A DNA stretch of 64,000 bases from Mesorhizobium sp. (GCF_023954305.1 NZ_JAMLIG010000001.1:2294001-2358000), one strand, 5' to 3'; positions 1 to 8,250 are shown, counted from the first letter of the stretch. The notes: generated from the sequence alone by a model not told the origin. A program made the numbers and translations.

Positions 1-358
1 CCTGCACTTCAAGGAAGCGCTCGCTGCCAACCAGGAGTTCCACTTCACCATCTACCGGGCCGCGGACAACGATGTCCTCGTTCGCGTGATCGAGAATCTC
101 TGGTTGCTGGCCGGCCCCTTCGTGAACAACCAGTATCCGCTGGAGAAGGAGTCGGCCCCGCGCGTGCACCCGCACGTTCTGATCATCGATGCGCTGACGA
201 GAAGGTCGCCTGCGGAGGCGGGAGAGCTTGTCGTCCGCGATCTTCGCGAGGGGTCGTATGCGATTCTCGAGAAGCTGAAAAAAGCCTCAACTCCGCGACC
301 GGCGAGCGGACGGACTGCCCGACACGCGGTCAGAAGTAGGTCCGGATCGAACTCGTGA
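1..358 (+). CDS. GntR-family regulator, FCD domain (C-terminal part)
   Basis: The open frame enters from the left edge in frame 2, so the N-terminal winged-helix domain lies outside the window. The visible 118 residues look like the end of an FCD ligand-binding domain: the AANQEFHFTIYRAADND stretch, where the NxxFH histidine is a typical metal or ligand contact, then a second conserved His in RVHPHVLIIDAL. FCD regulators usually sense organic acids and control adjacent catabolic genes. The three-gene minus-strand set just downstream and the divergent SDR are the natural targets (inference). Its last 29 bases overlap the end of the convergent deaminase-like gene. Confidence 0.8.
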   Translation, partial: LHFKEALAANQEFHFTIYRAADNDVLVRVIENLWLLAGPFVNNQYPLEKESAPRVHPHVLIIDALTRRSPAEAGELVVRDLREGSYAILEKLKKASTPRPASGRTARHAVRSRSGSNS

Positions 359-1625
359 CGTTGTAGTCGTCGTCCACGACGTGCATGACTCGCCATTTGT
401 CGAACGTCAGACACGGATGCGAAATGCCGAAGCAGAGCAGATCGCCGACCTGGAGAGGCGAATCGGCTGGAACGGTCAAGTGCGCATGCTGGTCGTTGAG
501 CCGCGTAACGATATGACCTTCCGCGACGGGTTGCGGTGTTCGTGCGCTGCCATCGGGCCTGAACCACTTGAGCAAGACGGGCTGATCGTCGTACGAAATG
601 TCCCGCTTGCCGAACGCGGCGATTAATTTGTCGTTCTCCGGCCGCGATTGGGCATAGGCCCATACCTCCAACGCGGCTCGCGGGCCGCCGGGAGGGAGCT
701 CGAGCTGCCCGCGATCGCGCAGGGCCTCTATCGCTTTCGCATACATGACCGAGTCGTGCGTGATGTAGCATCCGGACCGCAGCAGCACCTTTGCGGGACG
801 CGACAGGCCCGCGGAGCCGAGCTTGTCTGCGACGATGTCGTAGAACGACGAGCCGCCGGCGCTGAGATGGATCTCTCCTGATGCGAACAGTCCGAGCTGG
901 TCACAGTGCCGGGCGAGATCGACCATCCGGTCGAGCAGATCGTTGACGGGAGCAAGCGTTTCCTCGGAAGAGCCGGCTTTCAGCAATCCCTCGAAACCTT
1001 CGATCCCGCGCAGGTCCAGGTAAGGGCTGCGATGGATGGCGCCAGCAATAGCCAGCGCTTCGTCTTTCGTCCTGCAGCCGGTGCGCCCGCCGAGGTAGCC
1101 GAGTTCGACGAGAACGGTCAGCGGACGCTCGAGTCCGGCAGCAGCGGCGATGCGCTCGATGGCGTGAAAGTTGGCCATCGAGTCAATGAGGAACAGAAAT
1201 TCGAAGGACGCATCCCGAGCGGTCTCGTCGACCACATAGGATATGGCGGCCTTGCCGACGAGCTGGTTGGCGTAAAAAATTCGATTGTAACCGAAGCGGC
1301 GCGCGACGCGCAGCTGATGAATTGTCGAGACGGTAATGCCCCAAGCGCCGTCGTCCATCTGCAGCTGGAAAATGGCCGGGGCCATCGTCGTCTTGCCGTG
1401 GGGTGCGAGGTCGGCCCCGGTGCTTCCCAGGAACGACTTCATCCACGCGCTGTTGTTGCGCATGGCGCTTTCAATGAGGACAGCGCAGGGAAGCGGGATA
1501 TCTTCGGCGAGCACATTCCAGCCTTGCGAAGCGACATCGCTTGTATTCAGTGGCGCGGCCAGCGACGGCACGCCCTTGTCGAGTTCCGAAAGGGGGTCGT
1601 CGGCACTGTTGTGAATAGGGTTCAT
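330..1625 (-). CDS. PLP-dependent D-amino-acid deaminase / D-threonine-aldolase-like protein
   Basis: 431 residues of the alanine-racemase-fold DSD1/D-threonine aldolase family. The N-terminal barrel carries APHGKTT, with K78 as the expected Schiff-base lysine. The C-terminal beta domain ends with GISHPCLTFDKWR, whose His and Cys fit the metal-binding pair of this family. Members remove the amino group of, or cleave, D-3-hydroxy amino acids with PLP and a divalent metal. A GAGGA ribosome-binding site precedes the ATG. It is the last gene of a minus-strand run behind an aldolase and a ThDP enzyme, so a route from a D-hydroxy-amino acid to a 2-oxo acid and its cleavage is plausible (inference). 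The exact substrate is unknown. Confidence 0.8.
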   Translation of the reverse strand: MNPIHNSADDPLSELDKGVPSLAAPLNTSDVASQGWNVLAEDIPLPCAVLIESAMRNNSAWMKSFLGSTGADLAPHGKTTMAPAIFQLQMDDGAWGITVSTIHQLRVARRFGYNRIFYANQLVGKAAISYVVDETARDASFEFLFLIDSMANFHAIERIAAAAGLERPLTVLVELGYLGGRTGCRTKDEALAIAGAIHRSPYLDLRGIEGFEGLLKAGSSEETLAPVNDLLDRMVDLARHCDQLGLFASGEIHLSAGGSSFYDIVADKLGSAGLSRPAKVLLRSGCYITHDSVMYAKAIEALRDRGQLELPPGGPRAALEVWAYAQSRPENDKLIAAFGKRDISYDDQPVLLKWFRPDGSARTPQPVAEGHIVTRLNDQHAHLTVPADSPLQVGDLLCFGISHPCLTFDKWRVMHVVDDDYNVTSSIRTYF

Positions 1626-1711
1626 ATCGTCCTCATCGTCGTCGCGGCCGGAACTCGTGGCTGTTTCAGGCAGGGCGAACCGGTGTTCGCGGGAACGGCC
1701 CTAGCTGCGCG

Positions 1712-2389
1712 CTATGGACCACGACCTTCGCGACGGCTTGCCGCGACGGCCGTCGCCGTCAGGGAGCGGACCCGGTCCCACGCCTGCGCCTCGATTACGG
1801 CGCGAGGCGCCATGAACATTCCGCCCACGGCGATTATGTTCGGTTGGTCGAGATAGTCGGCGGAATTGTCGTTGGTGATGCCTCCTGTCGGACAGAATCC
1901 GACGTCGGGAAACAGCGGGAACATGTGGCGTATCCACGCCAGCCCGCCGTTCAGGTCCGCCGGAAAGAACTTCAAGTCGGTAAAGCCTGCTTCCACCGCG
2001 GCGAGGATCTCGCTCGGGCTCGTGGCGCCCGGCAGGAAGGGAAGGTCTACGGACGCCGCGGCTTCCGCGAGTCTTGTTGAAAAGGCCGGCCCGACCAGGA
2101 ACTGCGCCCCGGCCTTTCTGGCAGCATCGAACTGGTCTTCCCGGATCAGCGTGCCCGCGCCGATGACCGCGGTACGGGCCGCCGCGCGCATTCTTTCGAT
2201 GACGGCCAGGGCCGCCCCACTTCTCAACGTCACTTCAATCAGGTCGATGCCTCCGTCTTCGAGCGCCGCAAGCAACGGTTCCGCGTGCATCGCGTCCTCC
2301 ACGTGGAGGATTGCCACGAGAGGCAAGCGCGGGCCGACCAGGGCTCTGAAGCTCGGACGGCGAATCTGCTGATGTCGTTGGTCGATCAT
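1712..2389 (-). CDS. KDPG/KHG-type aldolase (Eda family)
   Basis: 225 residues, the usual length for the class I KDPG aldolase family. Recognisable elements are IEVTLRS (catalytic E52), GAGT, the phosphate-side LPGATSP, the Schiff-base lysine K140 in DLKFFPA, and FCPTGGI. The family splits 2-keto-3-deoxy-6-phosphogluconate or 4-hydroxy-2-oxoglutarate into pyruvate or glyoxylate and an aldehyde. There is no edd or other Entner-Doudoroff gene alongside. The neighbours are a ThDP decarboxylase upstream and a PLP enzyme downstream, so a 4-hydroxy-2-oxo acid substrate fits better than KDPG (inference). GGAG sits about 8 bases before the ATG. The start codon lies inside a 12-mer repeated at 4028-4039. 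Confidence 0.85.
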   Translation of the reverse strand: MIDQRHQQIRRPSFRALVGPRLPLVAILHVEDAMHAEPLLAALEDGGIDLIEVTLRSGAALAVIERMRAAARTAVIGAGTLIREDQFDAARKAGAQFLVGPAFSTRLAEAAASVDLPFLPGATSPSEILAAVEAGFTDLKFFPADLNGGLAWIRHMFPLFPDVGFCPTGGITNDNSADYLDQPNIIAVGGMFMAPRAVIEAQAWDRVRSLTATAVAASRREGRGP

Positions 2390-2446
2390 GTCTGCTCCAA
2401 AGTGAGGATTGTGCGGTCGGCTGGACCTCCGACCCTGCCAATATGT

Positions 2447-3988
2447 TCAGGGGACGACGAGTTCGATGAGAAACGGTCCAGCGCGCTTCGATGAGGTTCG
2501 CAGCAGGTCATTGAACTCGGGCATCGTCCGCGCGACCGCGGCCTCGACGCCGAAGCTCGTCGCCAGGGCCTGCCAGTTCACCTCCGGTCTCGAAAGGCTC
2601 ATCATATCGAGTGCCGCCTTGCCGGCCGTCGCGCCCACGTTCGCCAGTTCGCCGAGGAGGATCGCATAGCGCCGATTCGACAGGATCACCGTGGTGACAT
2701 CGAGCTTTTCGCGAGCCTGCGTCCACAGGCCCTGGACGCTGTAGAGGGCCGAACCGTCCGCCTGAAGATTGATCACCCGCCGGCCCGGCACGGCGACGGC
2801 CGCGCCGGTGGCCATCGGAATCCCCAGACCGATAGCGCCACCGGTCAGTTGCAGCCAGTCATGACGCGGGGCATGGCGGGTGCCCGCGAAGAAGGCCCTG
2901 CCGAAACTCACGCTTTCGTCGACGATGACGGCGTCTTCGGGCATCAGCGCAGCCAGCGACTGAGCAACCGCCGATGAACTTATCTCGCCGGTCGATGCGG
3001 ATGGACGGGGCGGAGCTTCCAGACCGATCTGGCGTGGAGCGTCGAGATGGTCGGCGAGACGGCAAAGAGCATCCGCCCCGTCCTCTGAATCGTCCGCCAG
3101 CGCATGGATCTCGATATCGTCCGGCGTTGGAGCCTGAGGCTTGCCCGGATAGGCAAAGAATGCCACCGGAGGGCGGGCGCACACTGTAATGAGATGACGG
3201 ACGCCGGCAAAGAACCTGACCGCCTCGTCGATGGAGTAGGGGATGCGCTGAATCTCGGCGCAGGCTCCGCCTCTTTCGATCCTGGGTATATGGGCGGGCG
3301 CGATCAGCCGGGCGCCGGTTGCCGCGGCGATGCGGCCGGCGACCTCGATCGAAGGCCGGCGCAGCACGGGACCGCCAAGGAGTATGACGGTCTCTTCATT
3401 GCGCCGCAAAGCGGCCCCGGCGCGCGCGATCGCTGCTTCCTCGGCTTTTGCTTGGGTCGCCGGCGGCTGCGCAATGGCCGGCCCGGTTGCGCCGTTCCAA
3501 CCCGCATCGCTCGGCAGGATCAATGTCGCGACGCCGCGCGGAAAGGTATTCGCCCAATGGATGGCATCCGCACAGTCCTGGGCGGCCGTCTCCGCGGACG
3601 TCGAACGCTTCACCCATTTCGATACAGGTGACGCCCATGTCTCCGCCGGGGCGTTGAGAGGCGGATCGTAGGAGGTGTGATAGGTTGCGTGGTCCCCTAC
3701 GATGTTGACGATCGGTGTGCCGGCCCTGCGCGCATTGTGCAGGTTCGACAGTCCATTCGCCAGGCCCGGGCCGCAATGCAGGAGCGTTGCGGCAGGGCGG
3801 TCGGCCATGCGCCCGTAACCATCTGCGGCGCCGGTGACAACGCTTTCCGTCAGTCCCAGGATGGATCGCATCCCGGGATAGTCATCGAGTGCGGCGACGA
3901 AATGCATTTCGCTGGTCCCCGGGTTGCCGAAGCAGGTATTCACTCCTGCGGCAATCAATTTGCGTATGACCGAATGCGCTCCGTTCAT
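2447..3988 (-). CDS. ThDP-dependent decarboxylase / acetolactate-synthase-like protein
   Basis: 513 residues with the three-domain ThDP fold. The N-terminal Pyr domain holds NPGTSEMHFVAAL and the catalytic Glu in GLTESVVTGAADGYGRM. A central Rossmann domain follows, then the C-terminal PP domain with GGAIGLGIPMATGAA and a GDGS-type motif read here as QADGSALYSVQGLW. The first ATG of the open frame (4039) was passed over for 3988, which has AGGAGG 7 bases upstream. Relatives are annotated as large acetolactate synthase subunits or benzoylformate-type decarboxylases. There is no ilvN partner, so a catabolic 2-oxo-acid decarboxylase is more likely (inference). It heads a minus-strand operon with an Eda-type aldolase. 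Confidence 0.8.
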   Translation of the reverse strand: MNGAHSVIRKLIAAGVNTCFGNPGTSEMHFVAALDDYPGMRSILGLTESVVTGAADGYGRMADRPAATLLHCGPGLANGLSNLHNARRAGTPIVNIVGDHATYHTSYDPPLNAPAETWASPVSKWVKRSTSAETAAQDCADAIHWANTFPRGVATLILPSDAGWNGATGPAIAQPPATQAKAEEAAIARAGAALRRNEETVILLGGPVLRRPSIEVAGRIAAATGARLIAPAHIPRIERGGACAEIQRIPYSIDEAVRFFAGVRHLITVCARPPVAFFAYPGKPQAPTPDDIEIHALADDSEDGADALCRLADHLDAPRQIGLEAPPRPSASTGEISSSAVAQSLAALMPEDAVIVDESVSFGRAFFAGTRHAPRHDWLQLTGGAIGLGIPMATGAAVAVPGRRVINLQADGSALYSVQGLWTQAREKLDVTTVILSNRRYAILLGELANVGATAGKAALDMMSLSRPEVNWQALATSFGVEAAVARTMPEFNDLLRTSSKRAGPFLIELVVP

Positions 3989-4024
3989 CCCGTGCCTCCT
4001 CGTATGAGAAAAGCGTAGCAACAT

Positions 4025-4049
4025 TTTTTGGTCGATCATATATCAAAAA
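4025..4049. promoter_or_regulatory. Candidate operator between ThDP enzyme and SDR
   Basis: A T-rich/A-rich imperfect palindrome, TTTTTG-N13-CAAAAA, occupies the 110-base divergent gap. Within it TTGGTCGATCAT (4028-4039) is repeated exactly at 2379-2390, over the start of the aldolase gene. The FCD-GntR regulator at the left edge is the obvious candidate ligand. This is inference from position and symmetry only. Confidence 0.4.
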
Positions 4050-4098
4050 TTGGAAAGCCTGATATTTTCCGTCGGAGAAGAAGGGCCTGGAGCTGAAC

Positions 4099-4923
4099 AT
4101 GACGAAGACGAAACCGAAGGTGATGATGATCACGGGGGGCGCCAGCGGGATTGGTGCCAGCATGGCCCGACAGGCGGCCGCGGCTGGTCATCAAGTCATC
4201 ATTGCCGATATCGACGCCGCCCGGGCCCGGCAGGTCGCCGCGGCCATCGGAAACGGGGCGCAGGCGGTGGCGCTGGACATATGTTCCTCCGAGCAGTGGG
4301 AGGCTGTCCTGGATGACGTCTGGCGGCAGCATGGCCGCCTCGACGTTCTGGTCAACAACGCGGCAATCGTTCGGACCGGCTACGCTCGCGACGTTTCCAT
4401 CGCTGCGCATCAGCAGGTCATGGACACGAACTTCATGGGGCCTTTGCGTGGCATGTTGGCGGGATTGAGCCGCTTCAAGGCTCAGGGTCACGGCCACCTG
4501 GTGACGATCTGCTCGATGACGGGATTCCTTCCGTTTCCCGGCTTGGCGTCCTACGCCGCGGCCAAGCATGCGCTGCGCGCGTTCCACCACGCCCTTGCGC
4601 TCGAGGAAAGGGCGAGCCCGGTCAAGTTCACGATCATCCATCCGACGTCCACGGAGACGCCGATGCTTGAGAAGGAAGCCGAGGACGATGCGCTGGCCCT
4701 TGCCTTCGCGGGTCCCTCCATGAGCGCCGACATGGCTGCCGCGACGATTCTTGCCGCTGTCGAGAAGAATGCGATCGAGGTGTTCATGCCGCCCGAGCGC
4801 GGCAAGATCGTCCGCCGGGTGGGGACCAGTCCGCGAAGCCTGCGCAAATTGATCGAACGCAACGAGGTCATCGGCGCCGAAAGGCTGGCCCAGAGGCGGG
4901 CATCGGCGGCAGCGAAAGGGTAG
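4099..4923 (+). CDS. SDR-family NAD(P)-dependent dehydrogenase
   Basis: 274 residues of a classical short-chain dehydrogenase. It shows the cofactor motif TGGASGIG near residues 12-19, an acidic residue at the end of strand 2 (IIADID) that favours NAD, NNAA in the central sheet, the catalytic Ser in CSMTG, and YAAAK. GGAG lies 6 bases before the ATG. It is divergent from the ThDP/aldolase/deaminase operon across a palindromic gap and may act on the same substrate as an alcohol or hydroxy-acid oxidase (inference). The tail beyond residue 240 is basic and not diagnostic. Confidence 0.85.
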   Translation: MTKTKPKVMMITGGASGIGASMARQAAAAGHQVIIADIDAARARQVAAAIGNGAQAVALDICSSEQWEAVLDDVWRQHGRLDVLVNNAAIVRTGYARDVSIAAHQQVMDTNFMGPLRGMLAGLSRFKAQGHGHLVTICSMTGFLPFPGLASYAAAKHALRAFHHALALEERASPVKFTIIHPTSTETPMLEKEAEDDALALAFAGPSMSADMAAATILAAVEKNAIEVFMPPERGKIVRRVGTSPRSLRKLIERNEVIGAERLAQRRASAAAKG

Positions 4924-4959
4924 CTTCGTCCAATCGCTCGCCGGGGCGGCTTCCCGGCT

Positions 4960-5970
4960 TCAGATCGTTCTCGGTTCCTGGACCAGTTCGATGCCGAAGC
5001 GCGCGTTCACGGCTTCCCGAACCCGTGCCGCCATCCGTGCCACGTCGGAAAAAGTCGCCCCGCCGTGGTTCACCAGGATCAGGGCATGGTCGTCGTGAAC
5101 GCCTGCCGAACCTTCGCGCGCGGCCTTCAGACCGCACATCTCGATCAACCATCCGGCGGCAAGCTTGATGCGTCCGTCGCCCTGAGGATATCGCGGCGCG
5201 TCGGGAATCCGCGCGGCGACGGAGGCGGCTACGACCGGATTGTGGAAGAACGAACCCGCATTGCCGATCAGCCGCCAGTCCGGAAGCTTTTCCCGGCGCA
5301 GCTCAAGCACCCGCTTCATGACGGCGTCGGCGTCAGGGCGGCCGGAGAGGGTTTCAAGGCCCTTGTAGCCGATCACGGGCTTCCACGGTCGCGGCAGCGA
5401 CAAGGTGACGTCGAGGATGACATAGCGGTCCGTGGCCTTGAAGATGGAATGCCGGTAGCCGAAGCCGCATGCGTCGCGATCGAGCGTCACCAGGACATCC
5501 TCGACCCGATCGTAGGCGGTCAGCGAATGGAAGCGTTCCGCCAGTTCGACCCCGTAGGCGCTGATGTTCTGCACCGGTGCGGCGCCGACGGTGCCGGGAA
5601 TGCCGGAAAGGTTCTCGAGGCCCCCAATGCCCTGGCCGACGAGCCAAGCGACGAGGTCCGGCCAATCCTCTCCGGCCATCGCGCGAACCAGCACGCGGTC
5701 CTTGTCCAGCCCGAGAATCGACCTGCCTTTCGTCGTCATCAGCGCGACGACGCTGTCGATCTCCTCGCGAAGCAGCACGTTGCTGCCGCCTCCGATGACG
5801 GCGAGCGGCAGCCTCTGCTCGGCCGCGAAGGCCCTCAGCGCGACGATCTGGTCGAGCGAGGTGATCCGCGCGCCATACGCCGCGCGCGACTTGAGGCCGA
5901 ATGTGTTGTGGGCCGTCAGGTCCAGTTCCGGAACGATCCGCACGGTTTCGCTCAAGGCTTTATGCCGCAT
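4960..5970 (-). CDS. murB: UDP-N-acetylenolpyruvoylglucosamine reductase, E. coli type
   Basis: 336 residues. MurB uses NADPH and FAD to reduce UDP-GlcNAc-enolpyruvate to UDP-MurNAc in the cytoplasm. Visible motifs are NTFGL, the FAD-binding VIGGGSNVLL, SGIPGTVGAAPVQNISAYG, YRHSIFK (present in the type I enzyme of E. coli), the catalytic Ser in NAGSFFHNP, and a C-terminal Glu in LVQEPRTI. Alphaproteobacteria normally carry a type II MurB in the division/cell-wall cluster, so this is probably a second, type I copy. It follows the truncated haemoglobin gene by 7 bases and appears co-transcribed with it, an odd setting for a cell-wall enzyme. Confidence 0.9.
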   Translation of the reverse strand: MRHKALSETVRIVPELDLTAHNTFGLKSRAAYGARITSLDQIVALRAFAAEQRLPLAVIGGGSNVLLREEIDSVVALMTTKGRSILGLDKDRVLVRAMAGEDWPDLVAWLVGQGIGGLENLSGIPGTVGAAPVQNISAYGVELAERFHSLTAYDRVEDVLVTLDRDACGFGYRHSIFKATDRYVILDVTLSLPRPWKPVIGYKGLETLSGRPDADAVMKRVLELRREKLPDWRLIGNAGSFFHNPVVAASVAARIPDAPRYPQGDGRIKLAAGWLIEMCGLKAAREGSAGVHDDHALILVNHGGATFSDVARMAARVREAVNARFGIELVQEPRTI

Positions 5971-5977
5971 CGTGGAT

Positions 5978-6478
5978 CTATCGCGACCCGATATCCGACT
6001 CGCTGGGCGAATAGATTTCCCGCTCGAGCGGCTTGAGGTGGACCAGCGCCTCTCCCCGATGCATGCGGATGTTGAGGCGGAAGGAATTGCCGACGCGTTC
6101 CGAACGCTCGACGAAAAGTGCGGCGACGGTTGGCGGACAAATCTCGTTCACGGTGAAGCGGAACAGCGCCAGCCATCGCTGGAAGTGCGCGTCGGTGAGT
6201 TCTGGCAGCGCGAGGTGCTTGGGCATCGGGCGGCCCTGGTAGCGGCCGCTGCCAAGCAGCATCGAGCTCCAGAAATCGACGATCGTATCGAGATGGGCCT
6301 GCCACCGTTCGTCGGGAACCGCGCGCCGGAAAACGGGGCCGATGAGGTCGTCGTTCCTGGCCAGTCCATAGAAGCGCTCCACGACTTCGCCGATCATTGC
6401 CTCGTCCAGTCCTTCGGGCATGAACGAGCCGTTGCGGCGGAGGCGACGCTCGTCGTCCGGGCGAGCCGGCGCGTTCAT
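5978..6478 (-). CDS. Group III truncated haemoglobin
   Basis: 166 residues. It has the pattern of class III truncated globins: RFYGLARND in helix B with Tyr, then FWSSMLLGSGRYQG and MPKH, where H88 is the expected haem-ligating proximal histidine and W70 precedes the FWS turn. Such globins bind O2 or NO and are linked to nitrosative or oxidative stress. The ATG overlaps the stop of the upstream Cys-rich regulator (ATGA at 6475-6478), implying translational coupling. The upstream reading frame was rejected because it runs inside the regulator gene. The stop is 7 bases before murB. Confidence 0.87.
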   Translation of the reverse strand: MNAPARPDDERRLRRNGSFMPEGLDEAMIGEVVERFYGLARNDDLIGPVFRRAVPDERWQAHLDTIVDFWSSMLLGSGRYQGRPMPKHLALPELTDAHFQRWLALFRFTVNEICPPTVAALFVERSERVGNSFRLNIRMHRGEALVHLKPLEREIYSPSESDIGSR

Positions 6479-7152
6479 GCTGCGACCTCGCGGATGACAT
6501 AGGTGCAGCGCCGGCCGCCCTTGACGATGTGCTCGGTGCGTTCGACCTCCGCGCCGGGCCCGAGCACCCTGCGGAACACTTCCAGTTCGGCGCGGCAGAA
6601 GCCCTGGCAGGTCATGGCTGCCGCGCAGATCGGACAATGGTTCTCGATCAGCACGAGCGAACCGTCCTCCGCCTCCCGCCACTCCGCCATGTAGCCTTCG
6701 GCGGAACGCAGGTTGGTCAGGGCGACGACCCGATCGCGAAGCTTCGCGTGCTCCGCCATCGCCGCCTCATATGCAGCCCGCGTGTGCATTTCCCGCTTGC
6801 CGATGATTTCGTCGAGCGCGGATTCGCCCAGACTGTCGCGAATGATGTCCAGGAGCTGGACGGTCAGCGCGGCGTGCGTGTCCGGAAACCGGGCCTGTGC
6901 GGCCGGCGTCAGCCCCCATTTCTGCGTCGGGCGCCCGACCCCCGACGGCACGCTGCTCGCCGCCACAAGACCCTCGTCCGCCAGCCGGACGAGTTGCTGT
7001 CGGGCGGCCTCTCCCGTCGTTCCGAGCTGGCGGCCGAGGGCCATGGCTGTCAGCGCGCCATGCATCTTGAGCGCCATTAGCACCCGCTCCGCAGGGCTTC
7101 GCGGCGACCATGGCGAATTTTCCAAGATAGAGCTTGACATATCCGGCGTCAT
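6475..7152 (-). CDS. Winged-helix regulator with C-terminal cysteine cluster (SufR-like)
   Basis: About 225 residues. The N-terminal winged helix (residues 20-80: TAMALGRQLGTTGEAARQQLVRL) is followed by an alpha-helical linker and a Cys cluster: C173, C176, C182, C186 and C216. This matches COG2345 regulators such as cyanobacterial SufR, which bind an Fe-S cluster. The number and spacing of cysteines support a redox-, iron- or NO-sensing cluster (inference). The start is unsure: ATGs at 7152 and 7140 both precede the HTH and neither has a strong ribosome-binding site. It heads a run with the truncated haemoglobin and murB, divergent from sodB, with an inverted repeat in its leader. Confidence 0.8.
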   Translation of the reverse strand: MTPDMSSSILENSPWSPRSPAERVLMALKMHGALTAMALGRQLGTTGEAARQQLVRLADEGLVAASSVPSGVGRPTQKWGLTPAAQARFPDTHAALTVQLLDIIRDSLGESALDEIIGKREMHTRAAYEAAMAEHAKLRDRVVALTNLRSAEGYMAEWREAEDGSLVLIENHCPICAAAMTCQGFCRAELEVFRRVLGPGAEVERTEHIVKGGRRCTYVIREVAA

Positions 7153-7178
7153 AATTTTCAAAGGCTCATCTTGGAAAT
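7118..7178. promoter_or_regulatory. Inverted repeat in the regulator/sodB divergent region
   Basis: TTTTCCAAGAT at 7118-7128 is mirrored by ATCTTGGAAAT at 7168-7178, with arm centres about 50 bases (five helical turns) apart. One arm overlaps the first codons of the Cys-rich regulator, the other its upstream leader. A TTGACA lies between them at 7134-7139. The layout suits two operator half-sites for the regulator, controlling itself and sodB. No consensus for this family is known to me that would confirm it. Confidence 0.5.
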
Positions 7179-7229
7179 TATTCGCGCGGCCCCGAAATTG
7201 CAAGCGCCGCGTCCACAAGGAGCAAAATT

Positions 7230-7832
7230 ATGGCCTTCGAACTGCCCTCCCTTTCCTATGCCCACTCCGCTCTTGCCGAACGCGGCATGAGTCAGGAGAC
7301 GCTGGAACTTCACCACGGAAAGCACCACCAAGCCTATGTGACGGCGCTGAATGGCTTCGTGGACAAGAACGTCGATCTCCAGGGAAAGTCTCTTGAAGAG
7401 ATCATCGCGTTTTCGAACGGCAAATCAGATCTTGCGCCGGTCTTCAACAATTCCGGCCAGCACTGGAACCACATCCATTTCTGGAACGCGCTCTCGCCCA
7501 CGGGCGGACGGCTGCCGGGCCGGCTCGAAGCGAAGATCAAGGAGGATTTCGGTTCGGTCGATGCATTCAAGGATGCGTTCAAGACGGCTGCCACGACGCA
7601 GTTCGGCTCCGGCTGGGCCTGGCTGATCGTCGGATCCGACGGCAAGCTCAAGACCACCAAGACTCCGAATGGCTCGAACCCGCTGGCCACCGGAGAAGGC
7701 CGGCCGCTGCTCGGCCTCGACGTGTGGGAACACAGCTACTACGTCGACTTCCGCAACCGTCGCCCCGACTACGTGACCAACTTCCTCGACAAGCTCGCCA
7801 ACTACGAGTTCGCCGAGGCCAATCTCGCCTGA
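7230..7832 (+). CDS. sodB: Superoxide dismutase, iron type
   Basis: 200 residues, full length for a bacterial Fe/Mn SOD that converts superoxide to O2 and H2O2 in the cytoplasm. Metal ligands are H28 (LHHGKHH), H81 (QHWNH), D164 and H168 (DVWEH). A Gln lies in the N-terminal NNSGQHW stretch, and the Mn-type Gln before the DVWEH segment is absent, so iron is the likelier metal. AAGGAG precedes the ATG. It is divergent from the Cys-rich regulator and probably shares its operator. An 8-bp stem-loop follows the stop. Confidence 0.96.
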   Translation: MAFELPSLSYAHSALAERGMSQETLELHHGKHHQAYVTALNGFVDKNVDLQGKSLEEIIAFSNGKSDLAPVFNNSGQHWNHIHFWNALSPTGGRLPGRLEAKIKEDFGSVDAFKDAFKTAATTQFGSGWAWLIVGSDGKLKTTKTPNGSNPLATGEGRPLLGLDVWEHSYYVDFRNRRPDYVTNFLDKLANYEFAEANLA

Positions 7833-7848
7833 TCTAGCCGCACGCCGT

Positions 7849-7877
7849 CGGCCGCGTCTCCTGTCGGGGCGCGGCCG
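7849..7877 (+). terminator. Stem-loop after sodB
   Basis: CGGCCGCG (7849-7856) pairs perfectly with CGCGGCCG (7870-7877) across a 13-base loop, directly after the sodB stop. There is no T-run, so it may be a transcript-stabilising hairpin instead of a strong intrinsic terminator. Confidence 0.4.
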
Positions 7878-7908
7878 GTGTCGTACGTATCGGACGCCCG
7901 GATCCGCC

Positions 7909-8250
7909 ATGGCCAATGTCGTCACGGAAGGCAATGTCGCCCGCACGCATATGGACTGTGTGGACGTGCGCACGGTCGATTGCTTCGACCAGGACGGGAA
8001 CGTGGGCATCATCCACCGCGGCGAATGGATCGATTGCAGCGTCTGCAAGCGCGAATACCCCGCCGACGCGATCAAGCCGGACCTTGCGGAGCCGGCGATG
8101 GAGCAATGGACATGGTTGAAGCGGAAATATGTCGACCTCTGCCCGAACAGGGTCACGACAGGCACACCGCCCGCCAACGCCTGGCAGATGCGTGGCGAGC
8201 CCAACGAGATTCGCGATCTCTTCTCGCAGATGCCCGGAGGCGGCTGGTGA
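7909..8250 (+). CDS. Unrecognised Cys/Trp-rich protein
   Basis: 113 residues, no family recognised. It has GC-rich third positions typical of real genes here, five cysteines including a CSVC pair (DCSVCKREYP) and several Trp, and no signal peptide or membrane segment. The CxxC could bind metal or be redox-active. Its TGA overlaps the ATG of the flavin reductase gene (8248-8252), so the two are translationally coupled and probably share a function, for example an electron-transfer partner (inference). No clear ribosome-binding site precedes the ATG. The setting next to sodB suggests a redox-stress role. Confidence 0.55.
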   Translation: MANVVTEGNVARTHMDCVDVRTVDCFDQDGNVGIIHRGEWIDCSVCKREYPADAIKPDLAEPAMEQWTWLKRKYVDLCPNRVTTGTPPANAWQMRGEPNEIRDLFSQMPGGGW

